A program made the position numbers and the translations under genes. From Kitasatospora kifunensis (GTDB lineage: Bacteria; Actinomycetota; Actinomycetes; Streptomycetales; Streptomycetaceae), in the NCBI RefSeq assembly GCF_014203855.1, contig NZ_JACHJV010000001.1, positions 5,952,001 to 6,016,000 on the forward strand: DNA of 64,000 nucleotides. The letters are read 5' to 3'. Below are positions 19,501 through 27,146 of this stretch, piece by piece. The stretch's first letter is position 1, and each line of letters opens with the position of its first letter. The notes under the pieces were generated by a model. That model saw only the letters and a program-made list of their open reading frames with translations. It did no database searches and had not been told where the DNA came from.

Positions 19501-22500
19501 CGTTCTTGGCCGACAACCTCCCGAGCCAGGCGGTGCCCTCGGCCATCGTGGTTCTCGACGCGCTGCCGATGACCCCGAACGGGACCCTGGACCGGCGTGC
19601 CCTGCCCGTGGTGGACGAGCCCGAGGCCGACCCGTCCCGCCGCGTCGCACCGCGCACCCCGATGGAGGCCGCGCTCGTCGACGTCTGGGCGAAGGCGCTG
19701 GGCGTGGAGCCCGACCGGATCGGTGTCGAGGACAACTTCTTTAACCACGGCGGCGACTCGATTCTCAGCCTCCAGGTGGTGTCGCTCGCCCGGCGGTCGA
19801 ACCTGCGGCTGACCACCATGCAGATATTCCAGCGGCAGACCATCGCCGAACTGGCCGGTGAGGTCACCGAGGTGACGTCACCCGACGTCGAGCAGGGCCC
19901 AGTGGTCGGCCCGGTTCCGCTCACGCCTGTGCAGCACTGGTACTTCGAGGAGTTCCCCGACACGCCGGGCCACTTCAACCAGTCCCTGTTCCTCGAACTG
20001 GACGCCGAGGTTGACGCCGAAGCGCTGCGAGCGGCGTTCGCCGCCGTGCTGGACCACCACGACATCCTGCGCATGCGGGCCGAGCGGGTCGGTGGGACGT
20101 GGCGACAGCGCAACACGGCCGCAGTGGACACCCCGGTGGACGGCACTGTGTTCGAGACCGTGGACCTGTCCGCGCTCGACGGCGCCGAGCAGGAGGAGGC
20201 GATGCGCGCGGCGATCACCGCAGCGCAGACCGGGTTCGACATCCGCACCGGTCCGCTCTTCAAGGGTGTGCTGTTCGCCCTCGACTGCGACCGGGCTCCC
20301 CGGCTGTTCCTCGCCGCGCACCACTACGTCGTCGACGCGGTTTCCTGGCGGGTCATCCTGGCCGACCTGGACACCGGGCACCGGCAGGCGGCGCGCGGGC
20401 AGAAGGTGGACCTAGGAGCGAAGTCCACGTCGTTCAAGGACTGGTCGCACCGCCTCACCGCCCTGGTGGCCGATGGTGGGTTCGACGCGGAACTGGCCTA
20501 CTGGGCCCAGGCCGAGAAGGCCACCGTGGACGCGGCCACGCTGCCGGTGGACCTCCAAGGGGCCAACACCGCCGGCTCCGCGCGCACCCTGACCCGGAGG
20601 CTGAGCGCCGACCTCACCGACGCGCTGCTGCGCAAGGTGCCGGAGGCGTACCGGACGCAGGTGAACGATGTGCTGCTCAGCGCCCTCGCCCGGGTGCTGC
20701 GTGACTGGGCCGGTGGCACCGTGCCGGTCGAGCTGGAGGGCCACGGGCGCGAGGACCTGTTCGGCGACGTCGACCTCTCCCGTACCGTCGGCTGGTTCAC
20801 CACGGTGTTCCCCGCGGTGCTGGAACTGCCCGAAGGCTCGGACTGGGGTGCCGCCCTGAAGACGGTCAAGGAGCAACTGCGTACCATGCCGTCCCGTGGT
20901 CTGGGCTACGGTGCCCTGCGGTACCTCGGCGAGGTGGGCGCGCTGGGCCGGGGCCGCCAGTGCCAGGTCGGATTCAACTACCACGGCCGCTTCGACGCCG
21001 GCACCGGCGACGCCGGGCTCTTCCGGGGCTGGTGCGAGAACCCGGTGCCCGACCGGAGCCCCGAGCAGGCCCGGCAGTGCCTGATCGAGGTCACCGGCAT
21101 GATCCGTGACGGCGAGCTGGAGTTCGGCTGGGAGTACTCCGGGAACGTCCACCACGAGGAGACCGTTGCGCAACTGGCCGAGGCGTTCCTCGCGGCGCTG
21201 GAGCAGATCATCGAGCACTGCGCCCTGCCCGGCGCCGGCGGCTGCACCCCGTCGGACTTCCCGCTGGCGGGACTGGACCAGGCGGCGGTGGACCGGCTCG
21301 CCGGCGACGGCCGTTCGGTGGAGGACATCTACCCGCTCACCCCGATGCAGAGCGGCATGCTCTTCCACTCGCTCGACGCCGACGGCGGCGACGTGTACCT
21401 CACGCACTTCGCCGCAGTGCTGGACGGTGTGGACGCCCCGCGCCGGCTGGCCGACGCGTTCCAGCGCGTGGTGGACCGCACCCCGATCCTGCGCACCGCC
21501 GTGGTCGGTTCCGATGTGCATGTCCCGCTCCAGATCGTCCACCGCGACGTGCGGTTGCCCGTGACGCACCTGGACTGGAGCGACCTGGCCGAGGAGCAGC
21601 GGCAGTCGCGGTCGCGGTCGCTGTGGGAGAGCCTGCCCGCGCTGGAGCTCGACCTGGCCGAGGCGCCGCTCATGCGGCTGACTGTTGCCCGGCTGTCGGG
21701 GACGAGCGTCCAGGTGTTCTGGTCCTCCCACCACCTGCTGCTGGACGGGTGGAGTTTCGCCGACGCGCTGGCGCAGGTGTTCGAGGAATACGCCGCGCCG
21801 GGCGGCGCGCCGAAGCCGCGCCGCCCGTACCGGGACTACGTGCAGTGGCTGGCCGAGCAGGACGACGCCGCTGCCGAGGCGCACTGGCGTCGCACGATGG
21901 CGGGTTTCACGGCGGCCACGCCGCTGCCGTTCGACCGGGCGCCGCTGGCCGCGCACAGCTCGCGGTCCTCGCGCGACGTGAACCTTCGGCTGCCCGCCGA
22001 ACGCTCGCAGCGGCTCTACGAGTTTGCCAAGAACGCCCAGTTGACGGTGAACACCGTCGTGCAGGGGGCGTGGGCTCTGCTGCTCGCACGGCACAGTGGT
22101 GAGCGCGATGTGTGCTTCGGCGCGACGGTGTCCGGCCGACCTGCGGAACTGGCGGGCTCGGACGAGATCGTCGGTCTGTTCATCAACACGCTGCCCGTGC
22201 GGACGACCGTGGACAGCGCTCTCGATGTCGTGTCGTGGCTGCGGCGGATGCAGGACGAGCAGGTCGAGGCCCGGCAGTTCGAACACGTGTCGCTGGCGCA
22301 GGTGCGCGGCTGGAGCGAAGTGCCGCGGGACTCGGGCCTGTTCGAGAGCATCGTCATCTTCGAGAGCTTCCCGTACGACCGTGACGCGGCCTCCCGGCAC
22401 GGGCTTGTGGCGCGCGAGAGCACCGGCGCGGAGGAGACCAACTACGCGCTTACGCTCACCGCCTACACCGCCGACGGGCTGCACCTGCGCCTCGGCTACG

Positions 22501-25500
22501 ACCCGCGCCTATTCGACCCGGACACCGCGGAGCGGCTTGCCAAACGCCTGGCGACCGTGCTGGACGCCTTCGCTGACCACGCTGAGGCCCCGATCGCCCG
22601 GCTGCCCATGCTGCCCGCCGACGAGCGGGCCGTGCTACTGCGCGAGTGGAACGCGACCTCCCGGCAGACCGGGTCGGCCACCACCGTCGAGCTGTTCGAG
22701 CGGCAGGCCGCGGCCACCCCGGAGGCCACCGCGCTGGTGCACGGGGACACTGCGCTGAGCTACGCCGAGCTGGACGCCGGCGCGAACCGGCTCGCCCACC
22801 ACCTGACGGCACTGGGGCTCGGCCCCGAGCAGATCGTCGCCCTGGCCTGCCCGCGGACGCCCGAGCTGTTGGTGGCCATGCTGGCGGTGCTGAAGACGGG
22901 CGCGGCCTACCTGCCCCTGGACTTGGACCACCCGCGTGAGCGCCTCGCGTTCATGGTGCGCGACGCGGCCCCGGTCCTGGTGCTGACCGGCGGCGCGGCC
23001 GTTCTCGACCTGCCGGAGGGCACGTCGTCGCTCTCGCTGGCCGACCCCGGTCTGGTCGCCGCGCTGGCCGGCCACCCGGCGACCAAGCCGGACCCGTCCG
23101 TGCCGCCGAGCCCGGAGAACGCCGCCTACGTGCTCTACACGTCCGGCTCAACCGGCAGGCCGAAGGGCGTGGTGGTCACCCGGGGCAATCTCCGCAACTT
23201 CGTGCTGGACATGCGGGAGCGGACCGTGATGACCCCCGGTGACCGGCTCCTGGCCGTGACGACCGTCGGGTTCGACATCGCGCACCTGGAGCTGTTCGTG
23301 CCGCTGATCAGCGGTGCGACCGTGGTGCTGGCGGACAAGGAGCTGGTGCTCGACCCGCAGGAACTGCGCCAGGTGGTCCACGACAAGGGCATCACGGTGG
23401 TGCAAGCGACGCCGAGCCTGTGGGGCGGGGTGGTCGAGGGTGCTCCGGACGTGCTCGACCGGGTCCGGGTGCTCGTCGGTGGCGAGGCGTTGCCCGCGGA
23501 ACTGTCCGAGGCCCTGACGGCTGGGTCGCCGTCCGTGACGAACGTGTACGGGCCGACCGAGACCACGATCTGGTCGACTGCGGCAGAGCTGGTGCGCGGC
23601 GCGACCGGTGCGCCGCCGATCGGCAGGCCGATCGCCAACACCCGGCTGTACGTGCTCGACGCTGGTCTCCAGCCGGTACCACCCGGCGTGCCGGGCGAGC
23701 TGTACATCGCCGGCGAAGGCGTTGCCCGGGGCTACGCGAACCGCGCCGGCCTGACCGCGGGCCGGTTCGTGGCCGACCCGTTCGGGCCTTCCGCCGAGCG
23801 GATGTACCGCACCGGCGACGTGGTCCGGTGGAGGGCCGAGGGGGTCCTGGAGTTCGTCGGCCGGGTCGACGACCAGGTCAAGATCAGGGGATTCCGGATC
23901 GAGCTCGGCGAGATCGAGACGGTGCTGGCCGCCCACCCGGAGGTGGGCTCGGCCGTCGTGGTGGCGCGCGAGGATCGGCCGGGCGACAGGCAGTTGGCTG
24001 CGTACTTCGTACCGGCCGGGGAAGCGCCACCGACGGCCGCGGAGCTGAAGGCGTACCTCGGGCAGCACCTGCCGGGGTACATGGTGCCAGCGTTCTTCGT
24101 GGCGATGGACGTGTTCCCGCTGACACCCAGCGGGAAGGTCGACCGGCTGGTGCTGCCCACTCCGGGCGCGGTGTCCGACGCCGACGCACCGCCGGTCGCG
24201 CCGCGCGACGAGACGGAGGCCGCACTGGTCGCGATCTGGGCGGATGTGCTCGGCCGCCCGGTCGACCAGATCGACGTGACCGGCGACTTCTTCGAGCTGG
24301 GCGGGAACTCGGTGCTGAGCGTCCAGGTGGTCTACCGCGCCCGGCGTGCCGGGTGGCGCATCGTGCCGAAGGACCTGTTCGCGCACCCGACCATCGAACG
24401 CCTGGCGACGGTGGCTGTACAGGCCGCGGACCCCACGGGCGCCAGCACGTCCGGGCGGTCGGCGGTGGCCGAGCCGGCCGTGCCCGGGCAGCGTGCGCCT
24501 GAACAGGCCGGTGTCGGGCGGACGGACGTCCCCGAGCAAGCGGCGCGGATCGACGCACCGGACCAGGCGGCGGTCCCGGCCACCAGCCGCGAGTTCCTGG
24601 CCGCCCGGCTTGCCGAACTGGCGCGCGCGCACCGGGTGCCGGGCGCACAGCTCGCCGTGCGCCACTCGGGTCGGCTGACCGTCGTCGAGACCGGGGAGCG
24701 GCAGGCGGGAAACGGCCTGCCGGTCACGGCGGACGTCGCGTTCCCCATTGCCTCCCTGACCAAGCCGGTGACCGCGCTGCTCGTGCAACTGCTGGCAGCC
24801 GACGGGCGCCTCGACCTCGACGCCCCGATCGGCGCGTACCTGCCCGAGCTCTCCGCCGCGAGCCCGGTCGGCAGGGTGACCGCGCGGCAGGCCCTCAGCC
24901 ACACCGGTGGTCTGGTCGCTGCGATCGACGAGCGGGTGCCGAGCGCGGACCGGCGCGCGTGGGTCGAGCAGCACTGCGACGAGACCGCCGTGACGCACCG
25001 GCCGGGCACCGTGTTCTCCTACTCCGACGTCGGCTACGTGCTCGCAGGCCGACTGGTCGAGGTGCTGACCGGCATGGACTGGCGGACCGCCGTGGAGTCG
25101 ATGCTGCTGCGCCCGCTCGGGATCACGGCGGCGTACAGCGGGCAGCCGGGCGGGCGGCCGGTGGCACAGGGGCACGTGGTCCAGGACCGCGTGCTTCCCG
25201 TGCCCGAGCAGTCCTTCTCCCCGCTCGACGATCCTGCCGTGGGGCTGGCGGCCAGTGTGGCCGACCTGGTGCGGCTGGCCAGCGTGTACGACCGGACCGC
25301 GTCCGGGGTACTCGCCCCCACGGCCGCCGGTGCGATGCTCGACGACCAGACCGGCGAGCTCGCCGTCGGGCCGTTCGGCCTCGCCGACGGCTGGGGGCTC
25401 GGCTGGTCCGTGTTCCACGGCGCCGGCGGTGACTGGAACGGGCACGATGGCAGCGGCGACGGCACCTGGTCCCACCTGCGCTTCGACCCGGCCACCGGGA

Positions 25501-25895
25501 CGGCGGTGGCGCTCACCACGAACGCGACCACCGGGTCCGGGCTGTGGGAGGACCTCCTCGCCGATCTCGGCGCGGCGGGGCTCAATGTGGCCAACCACTC
25601 CATGCGGGTGTTGTCCGATCCGGGAGCGCCGGTCGCCGGGCCGGCCGAGTGCTGGGGGCACTACGCCAACGGCGAGTGGGACTGCACGGTCGAGGCGAGC
25701 CCCGAAGGGCTGACCCTGTCCGTCGGGTCCGGGCCGCGCTCCGCGCTGACCTGCTACGCGGACCTGCGGTTCACCACCGAGGGCGGCGGGGTGCCGTCCA
25801 CGGGCCGGTTCCTCCGCGACCCGGACACGGGTCGGGTCGAGCTGCTCCAGCTCGCCGGGCGGCTGCTCCGGCGTATCGGAACAACGGCGGGATGA
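16587..25895 (+). CDS. NRPS C-A-PCP-E-C-A-PCP with C-terminal beta-lactamase-fold release domain
   Basis: A 3102-residue synthetase. Module 3: C (PLSAGQQGLWFL near 47, HHIVGDGWS near 180), A (TSGTTGKPKG near 655), PCP (FFNHGGDSI near 1052), E (HHYVVDAVSW near 1246, EGHGRE near 1382). Module 4: C (YPLTPMQSGMLF near 1581), A (TSGSTGRPKG near 2184), PCP (FFELGGNSV near 2568). Codes by eye are DLGASGAVD plus T for A3 and DILQLGVIWK for A4; the latter is a glycine-type code. A3 lacks the A10 lysine (NGTLDRRAL) and has GATE for GPTE. After a Pro/Ala-rich linker comes a serine hydrolase with S2723-LTK, Y2812-SD and H2953-DG motifs and then a lipocalin-like tail. ATG chosen for GGGAGAGAG upstream. 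The stop overlaps the MFS start. Confidence 0.93.
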   Translation: MELPAAAKDRLSELPDHLRELVMRQLAGAADPVPEGRAITSAPRDGALPLSAGQQGLWFLTELNPGSVEYNAPRVLRLTGELNVEALRTALDAVVARHEALRTTIGEVEGRGIQVVHEPGRVPVEVVELSDLPEAECAAELDRCLEREGATPFDLRRGPLFRVSLVRLAADEHVLVLGLHHIVGDGWSIGILVEELNAGYAAHVRGETAELPDLPVQYADFAVWQQERLAGPDVAGQVDYWRRQLAGLSPVELPADRPRPPLLGTAGAVHEIDLPAPLVRRLAELGARGGATLFMTLVAASQLLFARYSGQSDIAVGSVTAGRGKVELEHLIGYFSNTIVLRSVVDESRSFTDFLGDVRSTVLDAFANDEIPFQRLVDILRPERDPSRPPLAQVMVNLQAAQDGGAELPGLRVTEVLPPMQVAKFDVSFDFFERDGALTGHIEYSTDLFDRATIERMSGHLLTLLDGITARPDEPMRDLPLLTEPELHQLATEWNGPTVGFGPSRCVHELFDEQAALTPDAVAVSCAGESLTFAALAARANQLARHLMDLGAGPGTLVGVCVERGVDAMVALLGVMKSGAAFVPLDPDYPAQRLSMMLADAAAPVVVTQSAVLDRVAGHDATVVCLDHHRSVIEARPDGPPESGVTVDDLVYVIYTSGTTGKPKGVQISHRNVHHILQSWNARYGLDEICGRALCVASFGVDLFLGDFLFSALFGGEMVVCPAEVVTDPPTLVDLIAEIQPQILATTPSLARAISTELAWRGGGGLESVRLLSLGAEGWLAEDCANLLEHIGPDTLAVNAYGATETTVDSTVFALGGDPVEPSAFVPIGKPMVNTSVYVVDALGRPVPIGVPGELFIGGGGVAQGYWQRPELTAERFPRDVLGPGTGRFYRTGDVVRWRGDGNLEYLGRVDDQVKIRGFRVELGEVETALARHPEVATAAAVARRGDSGHTRLFAYVVSAGTQAPDLAELRAFLADNLPSQAVPSAIVVLDALPMTPNGTLDRRALPVVDEPEADPSRRVAPRTPMEAALVDVWAKALGVEPDRIGVEDNFFNHGGDSILSLQVVSLARRSNLRLTTMQIFQRQTIAELAGEVTEVTSPDVEQGPVVGPVPLTPVQHWYFEEFPDTPGHFNQSLFLELDAEVDAEALRAAFAAVLDHHDILRMRAERVGGTWRQRNTAAVDTPVDGTVFETVDLSALDGAEQEEAMRAAITAAQTGFDIRTGPLFKGVLFALDCDRAPRLFLAAHHYVVDAVSWRVILADLDTGHRQAARGQKVDLGAKSTSFKDWSHRLTALVADGGFDAELAYWAQAEKATVDAATLPVDLQGANTAGSARTLTRRLSADLTDALLRKVPEAYRTQVNDVLLSALARVLRDWAGGTVPVELEGHGREDLFGDVDLSRTVGWFTTVFPAVLELPEGSDWGAALKTVKEQLRTMPSRGLGYGALRYLGEVGALGRGRQCQVGFNYHGRFDAGTGDAGLFRGWCENPVPDRSPEQARQCLIEVTGMIRDGELEFGWEYSGNVHHEETVAQLAEAFLAALEQIIEHCALPGAGGCTPSDFPLAGLDQAAVDRLAGDGRSVEDIYPLTPMQSGMLFHSLDADGGDVYLTHFAAVLDGVDAPRRLADAFQRVVDRTPILRTAVVGSDVHVPLQIVHRDVRLPVTHLDWSDLAEEQRQSRSRSLWESLPALELDLAEAPLMRLTVARLSGTSVQVFWSSHHLLLDGWSFADALAQVFEEYAAPGGAPKPRRPYRDYVQWLAEQDDAAAEAHWRRTMAGFTAATPLPFDRAPLAAHSSRSSRDVNLRLPAERSQRLYEFAKNAQLTVNTVVQGAWALLLARHSGERDVCFGATVSGRPAELAGSDEIVGLFINTLPVRTTVDSALDVVSWLRRMQDEQVEARQFEHVSLAQVRGWSEVPRDSGLFESIVIFESFPYDRDAASRHGLVARESTGAEETNYALTLTAYTADGLHLRLGYDPRLFDPDTAERLAKRLATVLDAFADHAEAPIARLPMLPADERAVLLREWNATSRQTGSATTVELFERQAAATPEATALVHGDTALSYAELDAGANRLAHHLTALGLGPEQIVALACPRTPELLVAMLAVLKTGAAYLPLDLDHPRERLAFMVRDAAPVLVLTGGAAVLDLPEGTSSLSLADPGLVAALAGHPATKPDPSVPPSPENAAYVLYTSGSTGRPKGVVVTRGNLRNFVLDMRERTVMTPGDRLLAVTTVGFDIAHLELFVPLISGATVVLADKELVLDPQELRQVVHDKGITVVQATPSLWGGVVEGAPDVLDRVRVLVGGEALPAELSEALTAGSPSVTNVYGPTETTIWSTAAELVRGATGAPPIGRPIANTRLYVLDAGLQPVPPGVPGELYIAGEGVARGYANRAGLTAGRFVADPFGPSAERMYRTGDVVRWRAEGVLEFVGRVDDQVKIRGFRIELGEIETVLAAHPEVGSAVVVAREDRPGDRQLAAYFVPAGEAPPTAAELKAYLGQHLPGYMVPAFFVAMDVFPLTPSGKVDRLVLPTPGAVSDADAPPVAPRDETEAALVAIWADVLGRPVDQIDVTGDFFELGGNSVLSVQVVYRARRAGWRIVPKDLFAHPTIERLATVAVQAADPTGASTSGRSAVAEPAVPGQRAPEQAGVGRTDVPEQAARIDAPDQAAVPATSREFLAARLAELARAHRVPGAQLAVRHSGRLTVVETGERQAGNGLPVTADVAFPIASLTKPVTALLVQLLAADGRLDLDAPIGAYLPELSAASPVGRVTARQALSHTGGLVAAIDERVPSADRRAWVEQHCDETAVTHRPGTVFSYSDVGYVLAGRLVEVLTGMDWRTAVESMLLRPLGITAAYSGQPGGRPVAQGHVVQDRVLPVPEQSFSPLDDPAVGLAASVADLVRLASVYDRTASGVLAPTAAGAMLDDQTGELAVGPFGLADGWGLGWSVFHGAGGDWNGHDGSGDGTWSHLRFDPATGTAVALTTNATTGSGLWEDLLADLGAAGLNVANHSMRVLSDPGAPVAGPAECWGHYANGEWDCTVEASPEGLTLSVGSGPRSALTCYADLRFTTEGGGVPSTGRFLRDPDTGRVELLQLAGRLLRRIGTTAG

Positions 25896-27118
25896 CAGTC
25901 ACCGAGGCGGGTCCCCGTTCCGTGCCGCCGTTGTCGCGCAACCGGAACTACCACGTGCTGTGGGGCAGTCAGCTGCTGTCCGAACTGGTCAGCCAGCTGT
26001 GCCTCATCGTGTTCCCGCTGATGGTGAGGGCGGCGACCGGCTCCACGCCCCTGATGGGAGCAGTCGCCGCCGTCATCGCGGCGGCACACATGGCGGCCAA
26101 CGTCCCGGCAGGCGTACTGGTGGACCGCTTCGACCGCAAGCGGGTCATGCTGGTGTGCCAGTGCGTCCGCGCGGCGGCGATGGCGAGCCTCGCGGTCACC
26201 CTGTTCCGGGGCCACTTTTCCTTGCCGCATGTGTTGGCGGTCGCGGTGGCGGAGGGTCTGATGGGTGCGGCCTTCGACCCCGCCGAGCACGCCGCGTTGC
26301 CGCAGGTCGTGGCCGAGTCGCAGCTGTCGACGGCGGTGGCGCGCAACACGTCGCGCCGCTATGTCGCCACGCTACTGGGCCCGGCGGGTGCGGGCTTCCT
26401 GTTCGCCGTCGACCCGATGGTCCCGTTCGCGGTCGCCGCCGTCCTGCTTGCGGTGTCCTGCGTCATGCTGTGTTTCCTCCGCCTTCCCCGGGCCGAACCC
26501 GTGAGGGAGCCCGAAAAGGCGGGGCTGCTCGCCGACGGGTTCCGGTGGGTCTTGGGGCACCGGGTGATCAGGCCGACGCTCATCTGGCTGATGTGCTGCG
26601 AGTTGTTCATTTCCGCCCTGATCATCATCGTGCTGGCGCTGTCCGGCGAGAACGGCCTGGCCCCCGGCAAGCTGGGCGTGATGATGACCGGGTTCGGCGT
26701 CGGCGGTCTGTTTGGCGCCGCAGTCGCGGGCCGGCTGCACGCCGTACTGCCCGCGCCCGCGGTCATCATCGGGTTCTCCTGGTGCGAGGCGGTGTTGACG
26801 CTGGTGCTGGCGCTGGTGCCGACCGGTCTGCCGACCAGCGTCGTGCTCGGCGGGATCGCGTTTCTGATCCCCACCGCGTTCACGACGGTCATGACCTACC
26901 AGCTCACGGTCGCGCCCGACGAGCTGCGCGGCAGACTGAGTGGTGTCGTCGGGCTCTTCGCGGGCGGCGCCGGTGCGATCGGGCCGCTGGTGGGCGGGCT
27001 GCTGATGGGGGGCGGGGACGGCCGTACCAGCCTGCTGATCTGGGCCGGCGGTCTGGCCGTCGTCGCCGTGGGCACCACCCTCAGCCCCACCCTGCGCCGG
27101 TTTCCCACGCTGAGGTGA
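25892..27118 (+). CDS. MFS transporter, drug exporter type
   Basis: A 408-residue major facilitator with about 12 transmembrane helices, like EntS/MFS_3-type exporters. It starts with NYHVLWGSQLLSELVSQLCL and has the loop 2-3 motif GVLVDRFDRKRVML typical of the superfamily. I chose the ATG at 25892: it overlaps the NRPS stop as ATGA, so translation is coupled to the final synthetase and export of the peptide is the likely job. The reading frame is open much further upstream inside the NRPS gene, but only this start gives a correct N-terminus. Confidence 0.92.
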   Translation: MTVTEAGPRSVPPLSRNRNYHVLWGSQLLSELVSQLCLIVFPLMVRAATGSTPLMGAVAAVIAAAHMAANVPAGVLVDRFDRKRVMLVCQCVRAAAMASLAVTLFRGHFSLPHVLAVAVAEGLMGAAFDPAEHAALPQVVAESQLSTAVARNTSRRYVATLLGPAGAGFLFAVDPMVPFAVAAVLLAVSCVMLCFLRLPRAEPVREPEKAGLLADGFRWVLGHRVIRPTLIWLMCCELFISALIIIVLALSGENGLAPGKLGVMMTGFGVGGLFGAAVAGRLHAVLPAPAVIIGFSWCEAVLTLVLALVPTGLPTSVVLGGIAFLIPTAFTTVMTYQLTVAPDELRGRLSGVVGLFAGGAGAIGPLVGGLLMGGGDGRTSLLIWAGGLAVVAVGTTLSPTLRRFPTLR

Positions 27119-27146
27119 GGGGCCGGTACCCCGGCCCCTCACCTCA
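27111..27146. terminator. 16-bp bidirectional hairpin spanning both convergent stop codons
   Basis: TGAGGTGAGGGGCCGG (27111-27126) pairs perfectly with 27131-27146 around a TACC loop. The hairpin contains the stop of the MFS gene (27116-27118) and the stop of the convergent glycosyltransferase gene (27144-27146). Confidence 0.85.

Noticed and set aside
24600..25895. A free-standing beta-lactamase resistance gene after the NRPS
   Set aside because: The hydrolase is in the same uninterrupted frame as the NRPS, with no internal ribosome binding site, so it is a fused domain.
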